From Spirosoma telluris (GTDB taxonomy: Bacteria > Bacteroidota > Bacteroidia > Cytophagales > Spirosomataceae), in the NCBI GenBank assembly GCA_003259005.1, contig QLII01000001.1:2868501-2932500 (forward strand): a DNA stretch of 64,000 bases, read 5' to 3'. A program made the position numbers and the translations under genes. This document shows positions 38,659-47,363 of this stretch, piece by piece. Position 1 is the first letter of the stretch. The number at the start of each line of letters is the position of its first letter. The notes beneath the pieces are model-generated. The model did no database searches and was not told the origin of the DNA. It saw only the letters and a list, made by a program, of their open reading frames with translations.

Positions 38659-38787
38659 CTACTGATCAATTGACTTCGACATCCCAATAGTTTCGTCGTG
38701 GGGTGCACTGGTGCTGCAAATCAGCAAGGTGCCAATCATCAGGGAAGCGAGGATGACACTCAGGAGTAGACAGTGTTTGAATTTCAT
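38659..38787 (-). CDS. Small predicted lipoprotein or secreted peptide (42 aa)
   Basis: A 42-residue frame begins MKFKHCLLLSVILASLMIGT and continues LLICSTSAPHDETIG, ending in SKSIDQ. It has a basic start, a hydrophobic core and LLIC, a weak lipobox, followed by a short polar tail. It converges with the membrane protein gene, whose stop is 4 bp away. The start is at 38787, 217 bp upstream of and divergent from the MerR gene. Too short for certainty, but the signal-peptide-like layout is good. Confidence 0.5.
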   Translation of the reverse strand: MKFKHCLLLSVILASLMIGTLLICSTSAPHDETIGMSKSIDQ

Positions 38788-38944
38788 GGCTGTAGTCGTT
38801 TTCAGATGGAAGGATGATACAAAAATGGCCTATACCCCCCCTACTCCTATTCTAAATTGACCAAGCGCCTATAATGACCGATAGACAGTCCTAAAACGCG
38901 GATAAATCACATTGGGGTCGTTTTGAAAAAAACTGAAATTTCTC

Positions 38945-38977
38945 TTGACTCTCCCCTTACGTCATAGCCTACATTTG
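38945..38977 (+). promoter_or_regulatory. MerR-type promoter with 20-bp spacer
   Basis: TTGAC (38945-38949) and TACATTTG (38970-38977, fitting TAnnTTTG) are 20 bp apart. Over-long spacers are typical of promoters that MerR-family activators remodel. The MerR gene start lies 28 bp downstream, so autoregulation is likely. Confidence 0.6.
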
Positions 38978-39004
38978 TTTCGTCAATCAGAATAAGGCGT
39001 TTTT

Positions 39005-39778
39005 ATGAGACAGTATTCTGTCAAAAACCTGGCTAAACTAGCAGGTGTCAGTGTGCGCACACTGCATCACTACGACCGCCTGGGGCTGTTAAAACCATCT
39101 ATCCGTACCGAGGCTAAGTACCGGCTATATGGCGAAAAGGAGCTAATCCGGCTACAGCAGATTCTCTTTTACAAAGAACTGGATTTCTCACTCAGCGAGA
39201 TTCTGGCTATACTGGAAGATCCTGAATTTAACATGATAACGGCGCTGGAAAGTCATAAGCTGGCTCTCCAGGCTCGACAATACCGACTCTCGACCCTACT
39301 TGTTACGATTGACAAAACCATTTCAAGCTTAAAAGGAGAACGAGCCATGTTAACAAACGAAGAGTTATACGAAGGCTTTCTCAAAGGTCAGGAATACCGA
39401 CAGGAAGCCGTAACAACATACGGAGCCGAGGAAGTTGAAGCCAGTGAACAAAATTTACGTCAACGGGGCAAAGCGGGCTTCGAGCAGTTAAAAGCTGACC
39501 AGAAGGACATTGCTAAAACACTGGCAGGGATGCTTACGATGGCCCCAACCAGCTCAGCCGTGCAAGAACAGATCGCCCGCCATTATGCTAACATTCGAGG
39601 CTTCTGGGGTGAATCGGTTTGCGCAGGGAAGAATATGGCCGAAGCCTATAAAGGGTTGGCGCAGTTGTACATGGACGACCCACGCTTTACCAGCCAGAAC
39701 GGCCAGGAGAACCCGGAATACGCGACTTTTTTAAACACAGCAATGGTGTATTTCGCAAACACGCATATTCTGGATTAA
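39005..39778 (+). CDS. MerR-family regulator with TipAS effector domain
   Basis: The 257-residue protein has a MerR winged helix at the N-terminus (YSVKNLAKLAGVSVRTLHHYDRLGLLKPS, RLQQILFYKELDFSLSEI), a dimerisation helix, and a C-terminal TipAS-like domain (about 120-255; IAKTLAGMLTMAPTSSAVQEQIARHYANIRGFW, AEAYKGLAQLYMDDPRF). TipAS domains bind thiopeptide and other large antibiotics and switch the regulator to an activator. No obvious efflux target is adjacent downstream. Confidence 0.9.
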   Translation: MRQYSVKNLAKLAGVSVRTLHHYDRLGLLKPSIRTEAKYRLYGEKELIRLQQILFYKELDFSLSEILAILEDPEFNMITALESHKLALQARQYRLSTLLVTIDKTISSLKGERAMLTNEELYEGFLKGQEYRQEAVTTYGAEEVEASEQNLRQRGKAGFEQLKADQKDIAKTLAGMLTMAPTSSAVQEQIARHYANIRGFWGESVCAGKNMAEAYKGLAQLYMDDPRFTSQNGQENPEYATFLNTAMVYFANTHILD

Positions 39779-39790
39779 CCTTTACTATAA

Positions 39791-39868
39791 ATTAAACACA
39801 GAGCTACTGAGAACACAGAAAATAGGAGATCGGCAATTCTCTGCGTTCTCAGTGGCTCTGTGTTTAAT
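39791..39868. repeat. 33-bp inverted repeat, ACACAGAG(C/T)(C/T)ACTGAGAAC type
   Basis: The arms 39791-39823 and 39836-39868 pair over 30 of 33 bases with a 12-base spacer. It lies in the gap between the MerR gene stop (39778) and the OmpR-type regulator start (39944), both on the plus strand. Confidence 0.9.
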
Positions 39869-39943
39869 TCATTTCGACTACAGCTTCCAGAATCTTTCCA
39901 ATATTGCCCCCTACATTAGTGCCCTGGTAGAACAGACAACGGG

Positions 39944-40621
39944 ATGAAAGTACTGGTGGTTGAGGATGAACAGGGGTTAGCCGAAAGTATTACGGATTAT
40001 ATGGTGAAGGATGGGTATATCTGCGAAACGGCCGCTACGTTCCGGGATGCCGAAGAGAAAATTCATCTGTACACCTATGATTGTATAATTGTTGACCTGA
40101 CCCTGCCCGACGGCAACGGATTCCAGATCATTGAGATGCTGAAACGACTTATTGCCACCACAGGCGTTATCATCATATCGGCGCGTAATGCCTTGGAAGA
40201 CAAACTAAAAGGATTGGAGATTGGATCGGATGATTATCTAACCAAGCCGTTTCATTTATCGGAATTAAATGCGCGGGTAAAGTCCTTGTTGCGTCGGCGG
40301 CAGTTTGGTGGTCATACCGAAATTCGGTTTCAGGAGATCGTGGTGGTGCCACTTACCCGCAAAGTATTTGTAAATGGCCAGCTCACAACCCTGTCGCGGA
40401 AAGAGTATGATTTGCTGCTGTATTTCCTGTCGAATGTGGATGTAGCTCTCACCAAAGCGTCCATCGCCGAACACCTCTGGGGCGACAACATCGACTCTGC
40501 CGATTCGTTCGATATGGTGTATTCGCATATTAAAAACCTGCGTCGAAAATTGCTGGAAAAAGGAGCTGCCGACTACGTCCAGTCGATCTACGGCATCGGC
40601 TATAAATTCAGTCAGCCTTGA
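39944..40621 (+). CDS. OmpR-family response regulator
   Basis: A 225-residue regulator with a receiver domain (KVLVVEDEQGLAESITDYM; phospho-acceptor in YDCIIVDLTLPDGNGFQ; Lys in YLTKPFHLSELNAR) and a winged-helix trans_reg_C domain (RKEYDLLLYFLSN, DMVYSHIKNLRRKLLEKGA, IQSIYGIGYKF type ending). It overlaps the sensor kinase by four bases, so they are co-translated as a pair. Confidence 0.95.
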   Translation: MKVLVVEDEQGLAESITDYMVKDGYICETAATFRDAEEKIHLYTYDCIIVDLTLPDGNGFQIIEMLKRLIATTGVIIISARNALEDKLKGLEIGSDDYLTKPFHLSELNARVKSLLRRRQFGGHTEIRFQEIVVVPLTRKVFVNGQLTTLSRKEYDLLLYFLSNVDVALTKASIAEHLWGDNIDSADSFDMVYSHIKNLRRKLLEKGAADYVQSIYGIGYKFSQP

Positions 40622-41880
40622 AACTGCTTACGAAAACCAACCAGATTTACCTGGGCTTTTCGCTGGTCATTTACCTGCTTACGGCGCTGGTATTTTACCA
40701 GATTATTCGGCTGTTGATCTACGATGAAGTTGAAAGTCGATTGCAGGTGGAACGGAAGGATTTTGAAACCTACGTGCGTGAGCACAATGCCTGGACCGAT
40801 AGTCCTTATTTTGTTGAGAATAAGATTGACGTAATACCCGTCAGCAGGCGAGGGCCTGTCCGGGAAGCATTCACCGATACGCTCATCAAAAATCGGTACG
40901 ACGATAAGCTGATACCGTTCCGGCAATTAACCTTCTACGAACCCATTAAAGGCGTTATTCATCGGGTATCCATTCGCAAATCGCTGATTCAAACCTACCG
41001 GCTCATCGAGGTGATCAGCGTTGCCATGGTGCTCTTTTTAGGCTTGCTATTATTGGGCATGTTCTGGTTCCAGCGAAAACTGTCGGGACGGCTCTGGCTT
41101 CCTTTCTACGACACACTGTCGCGTATCAAACGGTTCGATCTTAATAACGATACATCGCTTGAATTGAGTAAGCCAGCGATTACGGAGTTCAATGAACTGA
41201 ACGATGTGTTGCAAAAAATGGCGGCCAAGATGCAGCAGGACTATCGGAGTCTGAAAGAATTTACCGAAAATGCTTCTCACGAAATGCAAACGCCATTGGC
41301 ACTCATCAATGCCAAGGTGGAACAACTCATTCAGACCGAAAAACTCACCGAAACCCAGACCCATTGGATTGAGAGCATTTATCAGGCATCCCGACGTATA
41401 TCGCGGCTGAATCAGGGATTATTGTTGCTGGCAAAAATTGAAAATCGACAATTCAGCGACAGTCAGCCCATTGATTTAGCAAGCTTGCTAGCCGAAAAAC
41501 TGACCGATATGGATGAAGTCTTGTCGTTCAAACAGCTATCCGTAAACGTCCAGACAACCAGCCCATTCGAGGTGCAACTTCCGGCAGCCCTGGCAGACAG
41601 TTTAGTAACGAACCTTGTGAATAATGCCATCAAACACAACCAGCCCAGCGGCCATATTGAGCTGACCTCAACTGCCGAACTACTCTGTCTGAGCAATACC
41701 GGCGGTCAATTAATATCAGATCCAGAACGACTGTTTGAACGATTCAAGAAAGAGAGCACCGGCCCCGATTCGGTGGGCTTAGGCCTGTCGATAATCCGGC
41801 AAATCTGCGACAGTTATGGACTGAGTATTAGCTATCGGGAAACGAGCGGCATCCACCAGTTTTGCATTTCCCGAGTATAA
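40618..41880 (+). CDS. Sensor histidine kinase paired with the OmpR regulator
   Basis: A 420-residue kinase that appears to start at TTG 40618, overlapping the regulator stop (TTGA). It has a membrane helix near residues 11-33 (IYLGFSLVIYLLTALVFYQII), a periplasmic stretch to about 125, a second helix (LIEVISVAMVLFLGLLLLGMFW), then the HisKA site (TENASHEMQTPLALINAKVEQL) and an ATP-binding domain (VTNLVNNAIKHNQPSGHIEL, DSVGLGLSIIRQICDSYGL). It ends 24 bp from the convergent DUF2490 gene. Confidence 0.93.
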   Translation: MKLLTKTNQIYLGFSLVIYLLTALVFYQIIRLLIYDEVESRLQVERKDFETYVREHNAWTDSPYFVENKIDVIPVSRRGPVREAFTDTLIKNRYDDKLIPFRQLTFYEPIKGVIHRVSIRKSLIQTYRLIEVISVAMVLFLGLLLLGMFWFQRKLSGRLWLPFYDTLSRIKRFDLNNDTSLELSKPAITEFNELNDVLQKMAAKMQQDYRSLKEFTENASHEMQTPLALINAKVEQLIQTEKLTETQTHWIESIYQASRRISRLNQGLLLLAKIENRQFSDSQPIDLASLLAEKLTDMDEVLSFKQLSVNVQTTSPFEVQLPAALADSLVTNLVNNAIKHNQPSGHIELTSTAELLCLSNTGGQLISDPERLFERFKKESTGPDSVGLGLSIIRQICDSYGLSISYRETSGIHQFCISRV

Positions 41881-41904
41881 GCGTAGTCTGTCAGGGCCAC
41901 AACA

Positions 41905-42717
41905 TTAATCAGGCTGCGTTGGTAATTTCTCCGACGTACTTTTTCGCTTTATCCGGTAAATCAGACCCACAACGAGATTGTTCTTCCCGGTGGCTGACTG
42001 GGGTGTATAGACGCCACTTTCAAAGGTAGCCGGATTATAATTCGTCTGGTTTACCCAGCCTACCTGCAAAATCCACTGCTGATCAAACTGATAGCCAATT
42101 CCGGCATAAATCCGGTTGCGCTCAAAAGTGGGTCCAATAGGATTTAGGAAAATCTCGTCATACATCGACAGGAAAGCCGTTTTAGCCGTAACCGTATGGT
42201 TATTGAGGGGCACGAACATATTGATTCGGTATCGAATCCGATTGCGGAACGGAGTGGTCCCATCGCGGTTCGAGAACCACCGTTGTTCTATCCGGTAGCG
42301 GTGTTCAAATTTCAGTCGGGACAGGTACTGGTTGATGGTAAACTGCTCCCACAAACGCTTTTCGATTGTGAGCGGCCCATCAGATAAAGCCTGATAGTCA
42401 TAAGTTGCATAACGACCACCAGCTACCATAACGGAAAAATTCTTATCGAGATCGTAACTAATCCCCCCTTTCAGTTCATTGTAGAAATACTGGTTAAACA
42501 CACCATTGCTCCGAGCCTGTACTTCAGCAAAACCACCCCATTTTTTTTCGCCACCTGGCAATACGAGTGTCCCAATTAACCAGGTTCCCCAGGGCGTTGC
42601 AGGTGTGAGAGAGGTTTGGGCCAGACTACGACTGAGGGTACAAATGAATAAACTGATTGTAAAGAAAAACGTGACTCGAAGGCGGTTCACAATTGTACGA
42701 TTTGTTACGGTGTACAA
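41905..42717 (-). CDS. DUF2490 outer-membrane protein
   Basis: The 270-residue frame begins with a signal-like segment (VTFFFTISLFICTLSRSLAQ); the mature part has WGTWLIGTLVLPGGEKKWGGFAEVQARSNG and repeated beta strands (RFEHRYRIEQRWF-like, RIRYRINMFVPL). This matches DUF2490, a Bacteroidota outer-membrane beta-barrel family of unknown function. The listed start at 42717 lies within a promoter-like word (CAAAAGTA, 42715-42722 on the plus strand), so a GTG at 42690 is a plausible true start. It converges with the kinase gene. Confidence 0.85.
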   Translation of the reverse strand: MYTVTNRTIVNRLRVTFFFTISLFICTLSRSLAQTSLTPATPWGTWLIGTLVLPGGEKKWGGFAEVQARSNGVFNQYFYNELKGGISYDLDKNFSVMVAGGRYATYDYQALSDGPLTIEKRLWEQFTINQYLSRLKFEHRYRIEQRWFSNRDGTTPFRNRIRYRINMFVPLNNHTVTAKTAFLSMYDEIFLNPIGPTFERNRIYAGIGYQFDQQWILQVGWVNQTNYNPATFESGVYTPQSATGKNNLVVGLIYRIKRKSTSEKLPTQPD

Positions 42718-42840
42718 AAGTAGAGTAGATTAAGTAGATATGACTACGAGAATATTACTCTTAACAATTTCATAATAATACTCATCCGTGTATCGCTGTA
42801 GTTGAGCCAGGATACTAATGAGCAACCCCTTTTTGGTTCT

Positions 42841-43374
42841 CTATAACCGGGTTATTGAAATTGGCATAGAAGGGTTAGTCTGATAGGGTTGTAAGGCCAG
42901 TTGAAACCAGGCTACACTATGCCAAGCCCCCATTTTATAGCCGATATTCGAATAGGTTCCAATGTGTTCGAAACCTAGTGAGCGATGAAAGGATTCGCTT
43001 TTGTGATTGGGTAAGGTTATCCCTGCGTAGGCATTGAAATACCCCTGCCGACGTAATAACTCAAACAATTTAGAATACAATTGCCGTGCAATGCCTTGCC
43101 GATGTCCGTCCGGGTGTACATAAACCGACGTTTCGACCGACCATTGATACGCCGTTCGTTCTCGATGCTTCGACGCATAGGCGTACCCAAGCAATCGGCC
43201 GTCGGACTCGGCTACCAGATAAGGCAACTGCTGCTGAATCGTTCGGATGCGTTCGGTGAATTCAGCAACAGCTGGCACATCATATTCAAACGTAATTGTT
43301 GAGCCTGTGATAAAGGGCGCGTAGATGGCCAGAATCGCCGGTGCGTCTGCGAGTGTAGCAAAACGGATAGTCAT
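42841..43374 (-). CDS. GNAT acetyltransferase, phosphinothricin acetyltransferase-like
   Basis: From the ATG at 43374 (MTIRFATLADAPAILAIYAPFI) the protein has 177 residues and closely follows the phosphinothricin/methionine sulfone N-acetyltransferase pattern: TITFEYDVPAVAEFTERI, LPYLVAESDGRLLGYAYASKHRERTAYQWSVETSVYV, the CoA site HPDGHRQGIARQLYSKL and NHKSESFHRSLGFEHIGTYSNIGYKMG. An upstream ATG at 43398 would add eight hydrophobic residues. Detoxification of a glutamate analogue is possible but not proven. Confidence 0.9.
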   Translation of the reverse strand: MTIRFATLADAPAILAIYAPFITGSTITFEYDVPAVAEFTERIRTIQQQLPYLVAESDGRLLGYAYASKHRERTAYQWSVETSVYVHPDGHRQGIARQLYSKLFELLRRQGYFNAYAGITLPNHKSESFHRSLGFEHIGTYSNIGYKMGAWHSVAWFQLALQPYQTNPSMPISITRL

Positions 43375-43402
43375 AGGTAAAGCAAGATAGAAAAACATCA
43401 GC

Positions 43403-43720
43403 CTACTCAGCCGATGGCTCTATTTTACTCAATATTTTTTTATCAATGTAGAAGGTGCCAAATGGAACCAGACAGGCTAACAGTACTTTCCAGGTCGTAG
43501 TTTTAAATTTCCACTGGTACTCAACGCCTACACTTATTGTGTTGAAAACAAACAGCAGAAACAGTATACCATGAACGGGCCCGATTGCTTTCACAAGGGT
43601 CGGGTCGCCAAAAATGTGTTTTGCAGGAACGGCAATGCCAATCAGCAGTAGTAACGAAATGCCTTCTAAAAGGCCAAGGAGCCGTAAGCGGCCAATGTTT
43701 GTTGTGAGGAAGTTTTTCAT
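43403..43720 (-). CDS. DUF3817 membrane protein
   Basis: A 105-residue protein with about three hydrophobic segments (LLEGISLLLLIGIAVPAKH, VHGILFLLFVFNTISVG, TWKVLLACLVPFGTFYIDKKIL). The VHGxLF and PFGTF-D motifs are typical of DUF3817, an uncharacterised inner-membrane family. It lies 28 bp upstream of the GNAT gene on the same strand. Confidence 0.88.
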   Translation of the reverse strand: MKNFLTTNIGRLRLLGLLEGISLLLLIGIAVPAKHIFGDPTLVKAIGPVHGILFLLFVFNTISVGVEYQWKFKTTTWKVLLACLVPFGTFYIDKKILSKIEPSAE

Positions 43721-43726
43721 GGTTAA

Positions 43727-43850
43727 ATAGAACGCGGATTTTATGATTTTTTTAGATTAAAAATAATTTTTATTCATAGTGATTAACGCAAATATTGACT
43801 TTTTCGAAATCATAATTAAATCATATGAATCATAACAATCCGCGTTCTAT
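43727..43850. repeat. Imperfect 23-bp inverted repeat of the GAACGCGGAT family
   Basis: Left arm 43727-43749 and right arm 43828-43850 pair with one unmatched base. The middle is AT-rich. The outer word atagaacgcggat matches that at 20455-20468, so the two are copies of one family. The right end touches the stop of the next gene at 43850. Confidence 0.88.
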
Positions 43851-44308
43851 CATCTAAAATAAGGTCGGTTTGCCAGTGGTGAAAATGGCCACGGAATGGC
43901 GATAAAGATGATGAATAATGCAATCGAAAACCAAATCAACATGGTTCTGAACTTCTCCACATCGGTTAGTCGGCGTTTAGCGAGGGCAGAACCAATGGTA
44001 AGAATAACAATAGCTATCAGCATCAACAGGATATGTATGAGGCCGAAAAATGAGGTGTCGATATGATTAATCTCGCCCTTAACATTCGCCCAAAAGTACT
44101 TAATAAGTGGACTGCTAAAGTAGAGGGTGAAACCAATTACTAGCTGAAGGTGAGCAATAGTAGCCGTCCAATGCCGAACCGAATTATCGGTCTTCGTAAA
44201 TACGCGGCCTGATGTATATCCTTGATAAGCCCGTCCAATGGCATAGATCAAACTTAACAAAACCAACCAGCGAAACAGAGAGTGGGCAACTAATAGAAAC
44301 GAATACAT
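43850..44308 (-). CDS. Small membrane protein of unknown function
   Basis: From the ATG at 44308 (MYSFLLVAHSLFRWLVLLSLIYAIGRAYQG) the protein has 152 residues and four membrane helices, including IAHLQLVIGFTLYFSSPLI, IHILLMLIAIVILTIGSALAKRR and IWFSIALFIIFIAIPWPF. The paired His residues near helices one and two (AHSLFRW, RHWTATIAH) resemble heme-binding cytochrome b-like folds, but I cannot assign a family. A longer frame from 44434 would overlap the AraC gene and is less likely. Confidence 0.75.
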   Translation of the reverse strand: MYSFLLVAHSLFRWLVLLSLIYAIGRAYQGYTSGRVFTKTDNSVRHWTATIAHLQLVIGFTLYFSSPLIKYFWANVKGEINHIDTSFFGLIHILLMLIAIVILTIGSALAKRRLTDVEKFRTMLIWFSIALFIIFIAIPWPFSPLANRPYFR

Positions 44309-44420
44309 TTTCCCTTCAGTAATCAGTAACCTGCCTTTTAGGCAAAGCAAAACCCATAAAAAAGAGTCACACAAAGGTCTCTTCCATAGGTGAATTGAGC
44401 TAGGACTAACAAAGCGACTT

Positions 44421-45335
44421 TTAGGACGTTTCAATCATTTTTCGAAACGTTATGGGTGTAACCCCTTCATATTTCTTAAAAAGACGACTGAAATAAGAGG
44501 GATCAAAAAGGCCAACTTCAGAAGCTATTTCACTGATTGACAGCCTGCTCTGGTACAACAGAACTTTTGCCTCCAGCACAATAGCTTCATCGATCCATTT
44601 TGTGGGCGATTTCCCCGTAATTGTCCTGACGGCTTTATTGAGATGATTGGGCGTAATATTCAATTCAGATGCATAGTCGGTTACCCGCTGTTTGGTTTTG
44701 GCATGTTCGACCAGCAACTCTTTAAACCGGTTCGTAATCGTCACGGCATTAGTTTGCATACTGGCCGAAATGGGTGTATACACCCGATTTACTTCGCACA
44801 ACAGGGCAATAAAGTAGGACTGAATAATGTCCAGGTTGGTTAGTCCCGTCTCCGAATAAGCGAGTAATATCCGTTTGAGCAAACGACGGACAAATTTGGA
44901 CGTTTGTTTATCCAGACGGATGCGTGGATTACCCCAGACCCGTAAAAATTCGAAGTCTTTAAGTAACTCATTTTTACCAAATTTCCCGATGATGATGTCG
45001 TTGTGAAAGTTGCATAAATACCCATGATTTTCATCCAGGCTACTGAAGGAATACACCTGGCCGGCTGGCACTACTAAACACTCATGCTTGACAATCGTGT
45101 ACGTTTCACTACCAATGGTCATGATCGCTTCGCCATCGGTAAGATAAATAAACGTATGCGTTGTGGATCGAATGGGCGGAACCGGAAGCTTGATCAGGCG
45201 AATCAGGTCTTCCACTTTTACAATAAAAAACTTCCCAAAATCGGATTTCAGGATCGTGTCCAACTTCTGTTCGGGCTGCATATACGCGTCCCGAAACGTT
45301 TCTGTATTATAAGTTCGTATGTTGTTTTTGGACAC
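44421..45335 (-). CDS. AraC-family transcriptional regulator
   Basis: A 304-residue protein with an N-terminal cupin-like sensing region (TFIYLTDGEAIMTIGSETYTIVKHECLVVPAGQVYSF) and a C-terminal double helix-turn-helix (VTDYASELNITPNHLNKAVRTITGKSPTKWIDEAIVLEAKVLL, LSISEIASEVGLFDPSYFSRLFKKYEGVTPITFRK). The neighbours do not show an obvious target. It may regulate the membrane protein downstream. Confidence 0.93.
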   Translation of the reverse strand: MSKNNIRTYNTETFRDAYMQPEQKLDTILKSDFGKFFIVKVEDLIRLIKLPVPPIRSTTHTFIYLTDGEAIMTIGSETYTIVKHECLVVPAGQVYSFSSLDENHGYLCNFHNDIIIGKFGKNELLKDFEFLRVWGNPRIRLDKQTSKFVRRLLKRILLAYSETGLTNLDIIQSYFIALLCEVNRVYTPISASMQTNAVTITNRFKELLVEHAKTKQRVTDYASELNITPNHLNKAVRTITGKSPTKWIDEAIVLEAKVLLYQSRLSISEIASEVGLFDPSYFSRLFKKYEGVTPITFRKMIETS

Positions 45336-45357
45336 GTATTATACTGCTAGTTGACCG

Positions 45358-45636
45358 TTACGGCTCGTGCCGATACGTATCAAAATTCCCAAGAATCTGC
45401 TCAATATGAATAACTTCATCAGCATCATCAAAGGAGAAGCCATTTCCATATTTATACCAGTGTTGACGCTGATCAGAAGTTAATTTTTGAATACTTGGGA
45501 AACGATCTAGTGGCATTATAATAGCACGACCATCTTCCAATTCAACTTGTAGTTGATTATAAGAAGGAAAGCGAATAGCCTGCACTTTAGGCACAACATT
45601 CCAGTATCCCTCAACTTGTTGCTTTATACTGACCAT
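45358..45636 (-). CDS. DUF2442 protein
   Basis: A 92-residue protein with the DUF2442 pattern (VVPKVQAIRFPSYNQLQVELEDGRAIIMPLDRFPSIQKLT). Its start is 2 bp from the end of the DUF4160 gene. DUF4160-DUF2442 neighbours occur widely as small two-gene cassettes and have been suggested to behave like toxin-antitoxin pairs; that is inference, not demonstrated here. Confidence 0.88.
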   Translation of the reverse strand: MVSIKQQVEGYWNVVPKVQAIRFPSYNQLQVELEDGRAIIMPLDRFPSIQKLTSDQRQHWYKYGNGFSFDDADEVIHIEQILGNFDTYRHEP

Positions 45637-45637
45637 G

Positions 45638-45916
45638 TTAATTTACTTTTATAATTTCAATTTTTTGACCAGTCAGAAATTGTTGCCATTGCTGAATCAG
45701 TCTCTCTTTGTATAACTCTGTTATCTGCAAAACCTCCCGCTGTTCACTGGTTGATAATTCACCGGGCTTCGCAATTTCCACTGTAGGTTCCAGCCATATC
45801 TTGCAAAGCTTTTCAGTTCCTTTCCGGCCCACATGGATATGCATACGATTCTCAAAAATATCTGTTCCGAATATAGTAAAAATCCAGACAGCGCGGTAAA
45901 TTAAAAGTTTAGGCAT
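45638..45916 (-). CDS. DUF4160 protein
   Basis: A 92-residue protein with a DUF4160 pattern: a WIFTIFGTDIFENRMHIHVGRKGTEKLCKIWLEPTVEI core, followed by a helical C-terminus (STSEQREVLQITELYKERLIQQWQQF). The HIHV motif is typical of the family. It is the first gene of the pair with DUF2442. Confidence 0.88.
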   Translation of the reverse strand: MPKLLIYRAVWIFTIFGTDIFENRMHIHVGRKGTEKLCKIWLEPTVEIAKPGELSTSEQREVLQITELYKERLIQQWQQFLTGQKIEIIKVN

Positions 45917-45937
45917 ACAACTTGATTATTCGTTGAA

Positions 45938-47290
45938 TTACACCTCGGCCAGTAACCATTGGGCAATCAGGAAATACACACCAATGCCAATCAGGTCGTT
46001 GGCCGTCGTGATAAACGGTCCCGACGCCACCGCCGGGTTAATACCTATTCGATTGAGTAGCAACGGCGTAACCGTTCCCATAAAGGAAGCCAGCAGAACC
46101 ACTGCTAACAGGGACGTAGCGACCACAAAAAACAAACGCGGTTCGCCGATAATGAAGGTATACGTACCGGCAATCAGGCCTACCACCAGACCGTTAATGA
46201 TAGCCACGAGCAACGTTCGTACCAGTCGTTTGGCCATGGTCATACTCAGGCCTGTTGTGTCAGTCAGGCTTTGCAGAATAAGGGACGAGGTCTGAATCCC
46301 AACGTTGCCCCCCGTTGACCCAATAATGGGAATAAAAGCGGCTAGAGCCGCAACTTTCCCTAATTCGCTCTGAAAACCATTGATAACCGTGGCTGCCATC
46401 AAGCTCCCAACGGCCCCTGCTACCAGCCAGGGGAGCTGCACTTTAGACCGTTGCCAGACACTATCATCTTCCTCGACTTCGCCCGACAAACCCGAAATAA
46501 CCTGAATATCTTCTTCGGCCTGTTCGGTAATTACGTCGACCACGTCATCAATCGTAATCCGACCCAGCAAGCGTTGCTGAACATTCACGACCGGAATGGC
46601 ATCTAAGTCGTACTTCTGCATCAACTCAGCCACTTCTGCAACAGGCCGATACGTTTCGACAAACACAACGTCGTCATCATAGATATCGGCGATTTTAGCA
46701 TTTTTCCGGGCCAGTACGATCTTCTTCAGCGATATCAGGCCAAGCAGTTTACCAACGTCATCGACCACATAAACGGCGTATACATTTTCGACATCTTCGG
46801 CTTGCTGCCGGATTTCTTCAATACAGGCATTGACCGTCAGATTAACACTGATCTTGATCAATTCTTTCTGCATCAAGCTACCCGCTACACCGTCTTCGTA
46901 ATGTAGCAGATCCAGAATAAAGCGAGCTTGCTCCCGGTCTTCCAGAAAGCCAATGACTTCCTCGCGCACCTGAATGGGCTGCTCATTCAGCAAATCCACG
47001 GCGTCATCAGAATCCATCTGGTTAATAAACGGAGCCAGTTCCTCCGACGTAAACAGCTTGAGTAGATTCGTTCGTTCGGTGGGGTCGATATTGGCCAGAA
47101 TTTCGGCTCCAACCGATTTATCAAGCAGGCTCAGCAGGTAATGCGCTGGTTCGGGCTCCAGTTCATCCAGAATGCCCGAAATATCAGCTGGAAATAACTC
47201 CTCCATCTCAGTCCGCAGCAGGGTCTCATCACCCGCTTCAATAGCCGACTGAATATGATCGAGGTAGTCTTTTGTGAGTTCGAAAGTCAT
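45938..47290 (-). CDS. mgtE: Magnesium transporter MgtE
   Basis: A 450-residue transporter with an N-terminal superhelical domain (about 10-130; FPADISGILDELEPEPAHYLL), two CBS domains (about 135-260; VYAVYVVDDVGKLLGLISLKKIVLA, IPVVNVQQRLLGRITIDDVVDVI) and five membrane helices from about residue 285. The pore and Mg2+ signature is clear (PIIGSTGGNVGIQTSSL; NPAVASGPFITTANDLIG). Magnesium binding to the CBS part closes the channel in characterised members. It follows rsmA on the same strand with a hairpin in the gap. Confidence 0.96.
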   Translation of the reverse strand: MTFELTKDYLDHIQSAIEAGDETLLRTEMEELFPADISGILDELEPEPAHYLLSLLDKSVGAEILANIDPTERTNLLKLFTSEELAPFINQMDSDDAVDLLNEQPIQVREEVIGFLEDREQARFILDLLHYEDGVAGSLMQKELIKISVNLTVNACIEEIRQQAEDVENVYAVYVVDDVGKLLGLISLKKIVLARKNAKIADIYDDDVVFVETYRPVAEVAELMQKYDLDAIPVVNVQQRLLGRITIDDVVDVITEQAEEDIQVISGLSGEVEEDDSVWQRSKVQLPWLVAGAVGSLMAATVINGFQSELGKVAALAAFIPIIGSTGGNVGIQTSSLILQSLTDTTGLSMTMAKRLVRTLLVAIINGLVVGLIAGTYTFIIGEPRLFFVVATSLLAVVLLASFMGTVTPLLLNRIGINPAVASGPFITTANDLIGIGVYFLIAQWLLAEV

Positions 47291-47298
47291 AGAGTAAG

Positions 47299-47363
47299 TG
47301 AAGAGTGAAGAATGAAAAGTGAAGAATAAACCTTACTCTTCACTTTTCATTCTTCACTCTTCA
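47299..47363. repeat. 31-bp inverted repeat with GTGAAGAATGAAAAGTGAAG arms
   Basis: The arms 47299-47329 and 47333-47363 pair over 30 of 31 bases with a 3-base loop. The right arm overlaps the last codons and stop of rsmA; the left arm ends 9 bp before the mgtE start codon. The arms consist of short reiterated words (gtgaaga). Confidence 0.95.
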
